Shown here: positions 1 through 4,833 of the stretch, piece after piece | Layout: each line of letters begins with the position of its first letter | How positions within the stretch are numbered: the stretch's first letter is position 1 | Origin: CAIYMF01 sp943329595 | GTDB lineage: Bacteria; Actinomycetota; Actinomycetes; S36-B12; CAIYMF01 | Assembly: GCA_943329595.2 (NCBI GenBank) | Contig: CALQEM020000209.1 | Coordinates: 1 to 6,141, forward strand | Reading direction: 5' to 3' | Length of the DNA: 6,141 bases | The notes under the pieces: generated by a model | The model's input: only the letters and a program-made list of their open reading frames with translations | What the model was told of the DNA's origin: nothing | Databases searched by the model: none | Program-made: the position numbers and the translations under genes

Positions 1-1
1 C

Positions 2-259
2 AAGGGCCCTGTCGTCGACACTCGTTGGGGACCCGTGCAGGTCACCGCCGATGTGGCGGGCGGAAAGGTGTGCTCGGCCGACGCACTGCAGTACCCCGAC
101 GGCGATGGCCGCTCGCAGATGATCAGCCAGTATTCGGTCCCGATCCTGAACGAGCAGGCCGTCACGCACAACGGCGAGATTTCAGGCGTCTCCGGGGCCA
201 GCTACACCTCGCAGGGGTACGCGCGCTCGATGCAAGCGCTGCTGCAGTCTGCCCACTAG
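2..259 (+). CDS. FMN-binding domain protein, C-terminal part (5' end outside window)
   Basis: The open frame enters at the left edge and stops at TAG 257-259, giving 85 visible residues. It shows the pattern of an FMN-binding domain (NqrC/RnfG-like): a WGPVQVTADV strand near the start, the segment ISQYSVPILNEQAV, and SGASYTS near the C-terminus. In this family the [S/T]GA[S/T] motif is where ApbE-type flavin transferase attaches FMN covalently, so the Ser of SGAS is the expected acceptor (family knowledge, not shown here). Such domains sit outside the membrane in electron-transfer proteins, often lipoproteins or fused to ferric-reductase-like segments; the N-terminal part that would show a signal peptide or membrane helices is not in the window. 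The gene ends just before a tRNA gene and looks like ordinary chromosome rather than part of the TA island. Confidence 0.85.
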   Translation, partial: KGPVVDTRWGPVQVTADVAGGKVCSADALQYPDGDGRSQMISQYSVPILNEQAVTHNGEISGVSGASYTSQGYARSMQALLQSAH

Positions 260-268
260 TCCACCGGC

Positions 269-298
269 TTGGGGCCCCGAGCGGGGCGAGGGTAGACT
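269..298 (+). promoter_or_regulatory. Putative promoter of tRNA-His
   Basis: A -35-like TTGGGG (269-274) and a -10 TAGACT (293-298) are separated by 18 nt. Transcription would start near 305, about 20 nt before the tRNA. The TAGACT box fits the actinobacterial TANNNT pattern; the -35 is imperfect. Confidence 0.5.
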
Positions 299-326
299 CT
301 GCAGTCGCTGCGGCAACGCGGCAATG

Positions 327-402
327 GTGGGTGTAGCTCAGCCGGTAGAGCGCCGCGTTGTGGTCGCGGATGTCGCGGGTTCAAGTCCCGTCACTCACCC
401 CA
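327..402 (+). tRNA. tRNA-His (anticodon GTG)
   Basis: A full cloverleaf can be folded by hand. The acceptor stem GTGGGTG (327-333) pairs with CACTCAC (392-398) with one G-U. The D arm is GCTC/GAGC, the anticodon stem is a perfect CCGCG/CGCGG around the loop TTGTGGT, and the anticodon GTG lies at 360-362. The T arm is GCGGG/CCCGT with loop TTCAAGT. C73 is at 399 and the CCA end (400-402) is encoded. A G at 326 can serve as the extra G-1 paired with C73 that is diagnostic of tRNA-His. tRNA 3' ends are frequent integration sites; the region downstream looks accessory, but no second copy of the 3' end is visible in the window. Confidence 0.97.
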
Positions 403-404
403 CG

Positions 405-440
405 GTGAAATGCCCAGGGTTAACCCCCTGGGCATTTCGC
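405..440 (+). terminator. Rho-independent-type hairpin after tRNA-His
   Basis: Two perfect 13-nt arms, 407-419 (GAAATGCCCAGGG) and 426-438, enclose a 6-nt loop TTAACC; 405-406 and 439-440 can extend the stem by a G-U and a G-C pair. There is no U-run, as is common for actinobacterial I-shaped terminators. It starts 3 nt after the CCA end, so it most likely ends the tRNA transcript. Confidence 0.85.
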
Positions 441-460
441 ATGGTGGGGTGGCGACGGCG

Positions 461-647
461 TGTTCTCTGGTGCGATGCGACATCAACTGCGGTGTGAAGC
501 GACATGCAGTGACATCGCTTGGAACCACAGAACGGGGAGGCGGGGAGGATCTGGCAGTTCTGGCCGAGGTCGACCCCATGCATCTCAGAGCATGGGCGAT
601 GTCGGAGGAGGTCTGCGCCGTAGCCTAGGGGTAGTTTGTCGGACCCG
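461..647 (+). repeat. Direct repeat R1, copy A
   Basis: Positions 461-607 match 3410-3556 without gaps and with only about 7 mismatches in 147 nt (about 95% identity). After an indel, 611-647 matches 3574-3610 at about 80%. Both copies have the same orientation. Inside lies an imperfect inverted repeat: GCGATG (472-477) with CATCGC (513-518) and, inside it, ACTGC (486-490) with GCAGT (506-510). One frame, ending at TAG 626-628, is open through the repeat in both copies, but no protein family is recognisable. The copy starts 59 nt after the tRNA and runs directly into a hipA fragment. Confidence 0.9.
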
Positions 648-708
648 CCGACGACGGGCTGTCCCTATTACTGGCCGTCGGATCGGACACCGTCGGCGTC
701 GTCCGTGT
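645..708 (+). pseudogene. hipA fragment (remnant of a second HipA toxin gene)
   Basis: These 64 nt match 5338-5401, inside the hipA gene at the right end, with 5 mismatches (about 92% identity). Translated in the hipA frame they read ADDGLSLLLAVGSDTVGVV, against ADDDLSLLLAVGSDTVGDV in the HipA protein. The frame may continue to about 735 with RVMPDGTSPGG, which is HipA-like in style but no longer matches the local copy, so the source was probably a paralogue and not the present gene. There is no hipA 5' part, no hipB and no kinase core. The left end overlaps the end of repeat R1A by a CCG, which looks like a deletion joint. It cannot make a functional toxin. Confidence 0.8.
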
Positions 709-752
709 CATGCCTGACGGCACGTCGCCAGGAGGCCGAAGGAGTGTAATTC

Positions 753-853
753 CTGTCAGATTTTCAGAAAATCAGAAAATCAGACGATGTTTCTGCGGGA
801 GGTCCTCACCTGACTCCCTGGTTGATCCACGTGCTGTGCGAGTCATGATGGCA
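753..853 (+). repeat. Direct repeat R2, copy A, with an 8-bp tandem array
   Basis: The copy begins with CTGTCAGA and four 8-bp units at 756-787: TCAGATTT, TCAGAAAA, TCAGAAAA, TCAGACGA. A segment follows (788-853) that is shared, at roughly three quarters identity, with 3206-3273, including GGTCCT-ACCTGACTCCC and GGTTGATC-AC. The A-rich array stands out against the GC-rich surroundings. No gene is visible in it. Confidence 0.8.
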
Positions 854-1022
854 CCGCGGCGTACTGCACTTACACGAACCGGCGGACGATCAGAACGATC
901 TGCACCACTTCAAGGGACACGACCTGAGTTCCCGCGTCAGAAGTACGGGCACTTCCGAGAGCACCCCGCCCGCGCCCTCCACCTGAAATAGATCGCCTAC
1001 CGCGGAGCCCGCCGCCGGCCAG
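854..1022. other. Non-coding spacer downstream of the AbiE operon
   Basis: No convincing gene, RNA or terminator is visible. The part 876-986 can be read in one plus-strand frame (EPADDQNDLHHFKGHDL and on to a TGA near 986) that looks protein-like, but it has no plausible start and I recognise no family. It may be the tail of a decayed gene. Confidence 0.4.
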
Positions 1023-1997
1023 CTAAAGGTGGGCTGATGCGCGCTGGATCGTGGCCAGGCAGGATTCGAAAGTTGGCGGCTCCGAGTAGATGAGGCCGAG
1101 CGCAGCTTGGTAGGAGGCTCGGCCCTGATCGACGGCCCGGCCAAGACTTGCAAAGGCGGGACTCGAAGCGAACCCTGCCTCAGGCCGCAGGTGGAATGCC
1201 CAGCCGTTGTGCGTGGATACCTCGGCTATATCGGCCATGATGTCCACGATCGACACCTCGCTCAGGCGCTCAATCAATCCTTCCGACACGAGGAGTGCGT
1301 GCACGTCGTAGTAGTGGCGGCCGGCGCGCGCCATTGACGACGAGTCCCCCGCCTCCGCGGCGATCGCTGCAGAGTGAAGCGCGGAGAGCTTCTCGAACAG
1401 GGTCCTGATCGGATCAAGGAGCACGGCCTGAACGGGTTGTTCCTCCTCGAAGGTGCCGGCCTGTCCGGAACTCAGCAGAAACTGGCTGATGTAGCTGGTC
1501 ACCGGGCGCACTTGCAGTCCGGGCAGGGTTCCTCCCCGCGTACCCATTTCAAGATAGACACCTTCGGTTGCCCGGGTGGCCGGGTAACTCGCTGAGTAGA
1601 AGAATCGGGCGTTGCGCTTGACTCCTGTGGTTGACGGCCCGACCTTGACCTGGGGCTCGTCGAGCCCAAGGTCCGCCCCCGCTCGGCTGATGATCGCCTT
1701 CAGTTCTCGGTCGATACGACCGGAGCCGATGCCCTCAGCGGGAACCACGAGGATGTCAACGTCCTCGGAGAATCGCTGAGTGAGGCCGAACCCTTTGGAC
1801 AGACTCGTCCCGCCTTTGAAGAGAACCGTGACTTCAGCACTGACTGCCAAAGGCTGGAACAGTGAACGCAGAAGTTCCACCACCCAGAAGTCCTTCTCCA
1901 CAAACTCAGCCGGGATCGCGAGCGCGTCCGCAGTCGCGGCGGTGAGGGCCAGAAGGTCGTCCGGTCGCTGGCGTAGTCGCACCAGTGATTCGTTCAC
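1023..1997 (-). CDS. abiEii: AbiEii-type nucleotidyltransferase toxin (type IV TA)
   Basis: A 324-residue protein of the nucleotidyl transferase AbiEii/AbiGii family, close to the usual length of about 300. The hallmark is at residues 59-83: FKGGTSLSKGF followed by RFSEDVDIL. It contains the GG[T/S] motif (G62, G63, T64, S65), K68, and the metal-binding acidic pair D79-x-D81 of the DNA polymerase beta-like fold. Earlier, VEKDFWVVELL (33-43) is the typical N-terminal block. Later, PIRTLFEKLSALH (196-208) and RHYYDVHALL (227-236) match the conserved C-terminal helices. Toxins of this family are cytoplasmic NTP transferases; characterised relatives modify tRNA or act in phage abortive infection. 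I chose the GTG at 1997 because it overlaps the antitoxin's TGA as GTGA (1994-1997), the usual coupling. A GTG at 2021 would add 8 residues but has no Shine-Dalgarno. All signature residues are intact. Confidence 0.9.
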   Translation of the reverse strand: MNESLVRLRQRPDDLLALTAATADALAIPAEFVEKDFWVVELLRSLFQPLAVSAEVTVLFKGGTSLSKGFGLTQRFSEDVDILVVPAEGIGSGRIDRELKAIISRAGADLGLDEPQVKVGPSTTGVKRNARFFYSASYPATRATEGVYLEMGTRGGTLPGLQVRPVTSYISQFLLSSGQAGTFEEEQPVQAVLLDPIRTLFEKLSALHSAAIAAEAGDSSSMARAGRHYYDVHALLVSEGLIERLSEVSIVDIMADIAEVSTHNGWAFHLRPEAGFASSPAFASLGRAVDQGRASYQAALGLIYSEPPTFESCLATIQRASAHL

Positions 1998-2581
1998 AGC
2001 GACGCACTCTCGGAGGCCCACTGCCGTCGGACCAGGCTCGACTCGCGCGCAGAAACCTCGGCGATCGAATCCGGTCGAATCTGTCCGTCAGCGGTCAGAC
2101 GCCGGAGGGCTTCAACGAGAGCTTGATGGCCGCCATCGATCTGACCCAACCAGTCCTCGCGGAGGACCTCGAGAACGGCCACTTCGGCAGGGTTCAACAG
2201 GACCCGTAGGGCATTGCTTCTCTTGGAGACCCGCGCATTGCGAAGGGCAGGTTGGCGCCCCGGTACGGCAACATGAGGCAGTGCCGGAAGCTGACTTGTG
2301 AGCCCGAGGAAGCGCAGGGCGCTCCAGCCAGCCGGACCGGAGCCTAGGCCTGCCACTTCCAGAGCCGCTTCGAGAGCGGGCGGGGCCCCTGCACCGAACC
2401 TGCTATCGACGCCTTTCCAATAGACACCTCGTCCCACGCGCACCAGCGGTCCAGGCTCTGATGCGAGCCTGGACAGGGCCATGTCCACGGCCGAGCTCGA
2501 TCCGGGGAAGTCGCGGGAGCGCATGAAGGAGCCGCGCGGAGTGCTGGCGACCTGGTCCCTCACAAGTGACGCTGTGCTCAC
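1994..2581 (-). CDS. abiEi: AbiEi-type winged-helix antitoxin (type IV TA, DUF6088-like)
   Basis: A 195-residue protein encoded directly before the AbiEii toxin and overlapping it by 4 nt, so the two are translationally coupled. The N-terminus (about 1-57) is a winged-helix DNA-binding domain: PRGSFMRSRDF, then the helix SSAVDMALSRLAS, then the wing LVRVGRGVYWKG. The middle, with GPAGWSALRFLGLTSQLPALPHVAVPGR, is typical of AbiEi/DUF6088 antitoxins. AbiEi proteins bind inverted repeats in their own promoter and counteract the toxin without being an ordinary type II complex partner (family knowledge). The start is GTG at 2581, preceded by AGGAG (minus strand, 2590-2586) with a 4-nt gap. The frame is open further upstream to ATG 2677, but that extension covers the AT-rich promoter region and lacks conserved residues. 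Confidence 0.85.
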   Translation of the reverse strand: MSTASLVRDQVASTPRGSFMRSRDFPGSSSAVDMALSRLASEPGPLVRVGRGVYWKGVDSRFGAGAPPALEAALEVAGLGSGPAGWSALRFLGLTSQLPALPHVAVPGRQPALRNARVSKRSNALRVLLNPAEVAVLEVLREDWLGQIDGGHQALVEALRRLTADGQIRPDSIAEVSARESSLVRRQWASESASL

Positions 2582-2592
2582 GACTCTCCTCT

Positions 2593-2621
2593 TTGTTAGA
2601 TTAATGTACAGGCAATATAAC
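2593..2621 (+). promoter_or_regulatory. Probable promoter of the phd/vapC module
   Basis: TTGTTA (2593-2598) and TATAAC (2616-2621) are separated by exactly 17 nt in an AT-rich island (about 2590-2627) within otherwise GC-rich DNA. Transcription would start near 2628, about 67 nt before the phd ATG. Phd-type antitoxins normally repress such a promoter themselves. Confidence 0.6.
2614..2619 (-). promoter_or_regulatory. Possible -10 box of the abiE operon
   Basis: TATATT on the minus strand fits TANNNT and would start transcription near 2607, leaving a 5' leader of about 26 nt that contains the AGGAG site. No good -35 is visible. It overlaps the plus-strand -10 TATAAC, so the two divergent promoters would exclude each other. 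A flanking imperfect inverted repeat (TTATGT, then ACATTAA, read on the minus strand) could be an AbiEi operator. Confidence 0.3.
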
Positions 2622-2694
2622 ATAAGTCTGACTCCCTCTCGGAAGCCGACTCTGTGGGCTTCTCCAAGCAGTCTCACGCGTGGACACTGGTGCC

Positions 2695-2931
2695 ATGACT
2701 GAAGTGAGTGTGCGGGACCTACGCAACCATGGTGGCGATGTGCTCAACCAAGTCGAGGGCGGACAGACTTTCACCGTCACCCGCGCGGGCAAGCCCGTCG
2801 CCGAACTGCGACCTCTTGGACCGGAGGGCACTCCGGCGGTAGAACTTCTGCGACGGTGGAAGCACATTCCGCACATTGACTTCAATGCACTGCGTGCCGA
2901 TCTCGACGAATTTCTGGACCCGGCGCTGTGA
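2695..2931 (+). CDS. Phd/YefM-family antitoxin
   Basis: A 78-residue protein with the Phd/YefM pattern: MTEVSVRDLRNHGGDVLNQVEGGQ at the N-terminus, then FTVTRAGKPVAELRPL. This is the dimeric DNA-binding domain that represses its own operon. The C-terminal part (about 45-78: LLRRWKHIPHIDFNALRADLDEFLDP) is the tail that in relatives wraps around and neutralises a VapC-type PIN ribonuclease. ATG 2695 was chosen because the conserved sequence starts there; a GTG at 2680 would add 5 residues. Neither start has a clear Shine-Dalgarno. The gene overlaps its toxin reading frame at GTGA (2928-2931), but that toxin is broken, so this is now an orphan antitoxin. It is full length and looks intact. Confidence 0.88.
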   Translation: MTEVSVRDLRNHGGDVLNQVEGGQTFTVTRAGKPVAELRPLGPEGTPAVELLRRWKHIPHIDFNALRADLDEFLDPAL

Positions 2932-3133
2932 CACGCACCCCGGTGGGACTGCTCGAGCTTTCGGATCTGTCGCCGCGAACCTGCGCGTGAGCGGCCGTAA
3001 GCCAGCCGCCCGCGCGTATGACGCCCTGATCGCCGCCACTGCCCTGGCACACGGCCTACCGATCTACACGACCAATCCAGTCGACTTCGAAGGAATCGAC
3101 GGACTCGTCGTCGTCGACCTTGGCGTCCGTTGA
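2928..3133 (+). pseudogene. vapC: vapC-like PIN-domain toxin with an internal deletion
   Basis: The N-terminus begins at GTG 2928, overlapping the phd stop, and reads VTRTPVGLL, a usual VapC start just before the first catalytic Asp (LLDTS in relatives). After about 2955 the family resemblance jumps to the C-terminal third, in another frame: ARAFGSVAANLRVSGRKP, then YDALIAATALAHGLPIYTTNPVDF and VVDLGV, ending at TGA 3131-3133. The frame starting at GTG 2928 itself stops at TGA 2988-2990. Compared with a VapC of about 130 residues, some 60-65 codons are gone, including the first Asp and the central Glu of the active site; only the later acidic residues (D in YDALIAA, D in NPVDF) remain. The junction lies near the sequence CTCGAG. 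The product cannot be an active ribonuclease. Confidence 0.88.
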
Positions 3134-3162
3134 CCCCAGTCGGGGTTCGCCGGGTTGAACCG

Positions 3163-3273
3163 CTGTCAGAAATTCAGAAATTCAGAAACTCAGAAAATCT
3201 GACGAGGTTCCCGCGTGAGGTCCTGACCTGACTCCCTTGGTTGATCTACATGCCGTGTGAGGCCACGATGTGG
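3163..3273 (+). repeat. Direct repeat R2, copy B, with an 8-bp tandem array
   Basis: The second copy of R2 starts 30 nt after the vapC remnant. The 8-bp array has one more unit than copy A: TCAGAAAT, TCAGAAAT, TCAGAAAC, TCAGAAAA and the variant TCTGACGA (3166-3205). GTCAGA (3165-3170) and TCTGAC (3198-3203) form inverted ends around it. The following 3206-3273 matches 788-853, and here contains the palindrome AGGTC-CT-GACCT (3218-3229). The remaining spacer 3274-3409 shows nothing I can name. Confidence 0.8.
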
Positions 3274-3409
3274 CCCCATGAAGTCCCGCACGGACACGAA
3301 CCGACGGGTGAGCAGACCGAGCGGATCGATACCGTGGGACGCGACCTAAACCACCGCGTCACCACACTGCTTCCCAGCTCTTCCTCACGCTGTCGGCCAC
3401 CATCGCACC

Positions 3410-3610
3410 TGTTCTCTAGTGCGATGCAACATCAACTGCGGTGTGAAGCGACATGCAGTGACATCGCTTGGAACCACAGAACGGGGAGGCGGGGAGGATT
3501 CGGCAGTTCTCGCCGAGGTAGACCCCATGCATCTCAGAGCACGGGCGATGTCGGAGAGGGCCTAGCCTTTCAGGTCTGCACGGTAGACTAAGTGAAGTTT
3601 GACGGACCCG
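3410..3610 (+). repeat. Direct repeat R1, copy B
   Basis: 3410-3556 matches 461-607 at about 95%, and 3574-3610 matches 611-647 at about 80%, with about 14 extra nt between the two blocks in this copy. It ends about 50 nt before the VbhA-like antitoxin gene, so its 3' block probably carries that gene's promoter or leader. The order of repeats is R1A, R2A ... R2B, R1B, all in direct orientation. Confidence 0.9.
3584..3589 (+). promoter_or_regulatory. Possible -10 box for the vbhA/fic operon
   Basis: TAGACT fits TANNNT and is identical to the -10 proposed for tRNA-His. It lies in the 3' block of repeat R1B, about 70 nt before the antitoxin ATG. R1A has TAGCCT at the same place. No convincing -35 is present. 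Confidence 0.35.
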
Positions 3611-3659
3611 GTCGAGAGTGCACCTTGGCGCACGGAACCCGATTCTGAGGAGGGAAGAC

Positions 3660-3872
3660 ATGACAGCGCAGCCTCATGACCCTTCCACGGTCGCGTCGGC
3701 GGCCGTGGAGCAGGCGGTTGCCCTAGCCGATGCGGCCCTAGGTGCCGCCGGTCACGAAGTCACCGATCCGTTCACCCGATCCGTCTGGCACGACGTGGCC
3801 TCCGGGGCCATCACCGATGACGAGGGTGAGGCGCGCATCATGGCTCACTTCGGAATTTCGTTCATCGACTGA
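3660..3872 (+). CDS. VbhA-like Fic antitoxin, apparently without the inhibitory Ser/Glu
   Basis: A 70-residue protein directly before the Fic gene, which is the normal arrangement for class I Fic toxins and their small antitoxins. ATG 3660 has a strong GAGGAGGG (3647-3654) 5 nt upstream. The C-terminal half (WHDVASGAITDDEGEARIMAHFG, 43-65) has the usual antitoxin VbhA form 'G-[EA]-I-T-x-[DE]-E ... I'. In VbhA relatives the inhibitory helix carries [S/T]xxxE[G/N] followed by a short 'xE(V/P)xxDP' stretch. Aligned by eye on G31-H32-E33-V34 and D36-P37, the Ser position falls on A26 and the Glu on A30. The only other near match, S13-AAV-E17-Q18, is too far upstream and is not followed by G or N. 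The fic start lies 4 nt after this stop, so the two are cotranscribed. Confidence 0.75.
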   Translation: MTAQPHDPSTVASAAVEQAVALADAALGAAGHEVTDPFTRSVWHDVASGAITDDEGEARIMAHFGISFID

Positions 3873-3876
3873 CGCG

Positions 3877-4617
3877 GTGGTGGGTCAATTCCGCAGCTGG
3901 GATGACTACTTCATTCCAGGCACTTCTGTCCTGCGCAACAGGCTGGGATTCACCAGCGTCGACGAGCTGCTCGCCGCCGAGTTGAAGCTGTCCGGCAACC
4001 GAATCGTCGGGTTGGCACTGCAACCCGTCGTGGGTGAGTTCGACCTCGATCACCTATGCGAGGTGCATCGACGGATCTTCCACTCCGTCTATGTCTGGGC
4101 AGGCCAGATCCGCGTCGGTCCGGAGGGGCGGATGAGCAAGACTGCGCCAGACATCCTGCATTTCGCCCCCGGCGATCCAGCCGCGCCGCTCATCCCGTAC
4201 GACTACTTCCAGGCCGGCCCGGAGTTGGTGCGCTACGTGCAGTCCCAACTTGCCGCCCTCGACGGGTTGGGCCGTCGCAGTCATGGGCTCACCGACGAGC
4301 TCGTCGGGGACTTGGCCGAGGTGTGGAGCGAACTCAATGTGGCTCACCCGTTTCGGGAGGGCAACACGCGCACGCAACTGGTCTTCTTCTTCCAGTGGCT
4401 CGCCTTGAGGGGCATGACCCTAGACCTTGCGACCCTGGCTCCTGGTGGCACTCATCGGCAAGCGTTTATCGAGGCACGCTTTCACGCCCAGGGCAGCGGT
4501 CACAGTCGCCGGCTCGCCGACGTGCTCGGCGATCTAATCTCACCCATCCCGCCGAGCCGCGAGCATCGTATTCGGCTGCATCGCAACCTGGGGCATCCGC
4601 CGGCACACGGCCTCTGA
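3877..4617 (+). CDS. fic: Fic-domain protein (AMP-transferase-type toxin) with variant active-site motif
   Basis: About 246 residues from GTG 3877 (GTG 3880 is equally possible); the frame is open to ATG 3742, but that stretch lies over the antitoxin gene in another frame. The N-terminus FRSWDDYFIPGTSVLRNRLG (5-24) is the usual start of stand-alone Fic proteins of the VbhT type. HLCEVHRRIFHSVYVWAGQIR (59-79) is the conserved helix before the flap, and RMSKTAPDILHFAPGD is the flap region over the target site. The Fic motif is HPFREGNTRTQL at 157-168: catalytic H157, E161, G162, N163 and the first Arg R165 are present, but the GNGR glycine is T164 and the final Arg is L168. Fic enzymes mostly transfer AMP from ATP to a hydroxyl of a target protein such as a topoisomerase subunit. 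The lost second Arg normally contacts the ATP phosphates, so the reaction here may differ. No secretion or membrane signal is visible. Confidence 0.9.
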   Translation: MVGQFRSWDDYFIPGTSVLRNRLGFTSVDELLAAELKLSGNRIVGLALQPVVGEFDLDHLCEVHRRIFHSVYVWAGQIRVGPEGRMSKTAPDILHFAPGDPAAPLIPYDYFQAGPELVRYVQSQLAALDGLGRRSHGLTDELVGDLAEVWSELNVAHPFREGNTRTQLVFFFQWLALRGMTLDLATLAPGGTHRQAFIEARFHAQGSGHSRRLADVLGDLISPIPPSREHRIRLHRNLGHPPAHGL

Positions 4618-4680
4618 ATCTCGCAGAGGGATCCGCGGTTCTGAGGGCGAATCTTCTTCATAGAGTCGCAGAGTTGAACA

Positions 4681-4700
4681 GGCACGATCGTGCCGGTGTA
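4681..4700 (+). promoter_or_regulatory. HipB operator-like repeat O1
   Basis: GGCACGATCGTGCC (4681-4694) is a perfect 14-bp palindrome followed by GGTGTA. It lies 64 nt after the fic stop and is the most distal of three copies before hipB. Confidence 0.75.
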
Positions 4701-4740
4701 ACCCCAATCAGGCCGCAGCCAGCGGCTGAGTAGGAAAATC

Positions 4741-4760
4741 GGCATGATCGTGCCGGTATA
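4741..4760 (+). promoter_or_regulatory. HipB operator-like repeat O2
   Basis: GGCATGATCGTGCC (4741-4754) plus GGTATA: the O1 unit with one change in the palindrome. It starts exactly 60 nt after O1. Confidence 0.75.
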
Positions 4761-4801
4761 TGACACAATGACCCTGACGATGAAATGAAGTGGGCTAATG
4801 C

Positions 4802-4821
4802 GGCACGATCGTACCGGTATC
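4802..4821 (+). promoter_or_regulatory. HipB operator-like repeat O3, next to the hipB ribosome-binding site
   Basis: GGCACGATCGTACC (4802-4815) plus GGTATC, 61 nt after O2. It ends immediately before the Shine-Dalgarno GGAGG (4822-4826). A weak promoter guess, CTGACG (4774-4779) with TAATGC (4796-4801) at 16 nt, would place the transcription start inside O3, so bound HipB would block it. Confidence 0.75.
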
Positions 4822-4833
4822 GGAGGTGGCGGC

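Noticed and set aside
25..336. Plus-strand open frame across the FMN-binding gene end
   Set aside because: Arg-rich shadow frame running into the tRNA gene; the FMN-binding frame explains this stretch.
756..787. CRISPR array
   Set aside because: The 8-bp units are contiguous, without spacers, and no cas gene is near.
1780..2301. Long plus-strand frame opposite abiEi/abiEii
   Set aside because: Antisense shadow of two well-supported genes, with low-complexity Arg/Ser-rich product.
2582..2677. Upstream extension of the AbiEi antitoxin to ATG 2677
   Set aside because: It would put the AT-rich promoter island into the coding region, adds no conserved residues, and the GTG at 2581 has its own AGGAG site.
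461..3610. Composite transposon or insertion sequence bounded by R1 or R2
   Set aside because: No transposase frame, no terminal inverted repeats at the repeat ends and no target-site duplication is visible; the copies are direct repeats of non-coding DNA.
3742..3876. Longer Fic protein starting at ATG 3742
   Set aside because: These codons overlap the VbhA-like gene in another frame and read as Pro/Arg/Ser-rich sequence unlike Fic; similarity starts at FRSWDDYF right after the antitoxin stop.
4621..4680. Terminator after fic
   Set aside because: Only short, weak pairings can be drawn between fic and O1; no stable hairpin is seen.
4056..4733. 225-residue plus-strand frame inside fic
   Set aside because: Out-of-frame shadow with Arg/Ala-rich sequence; fic has clear motifs in its own frame.
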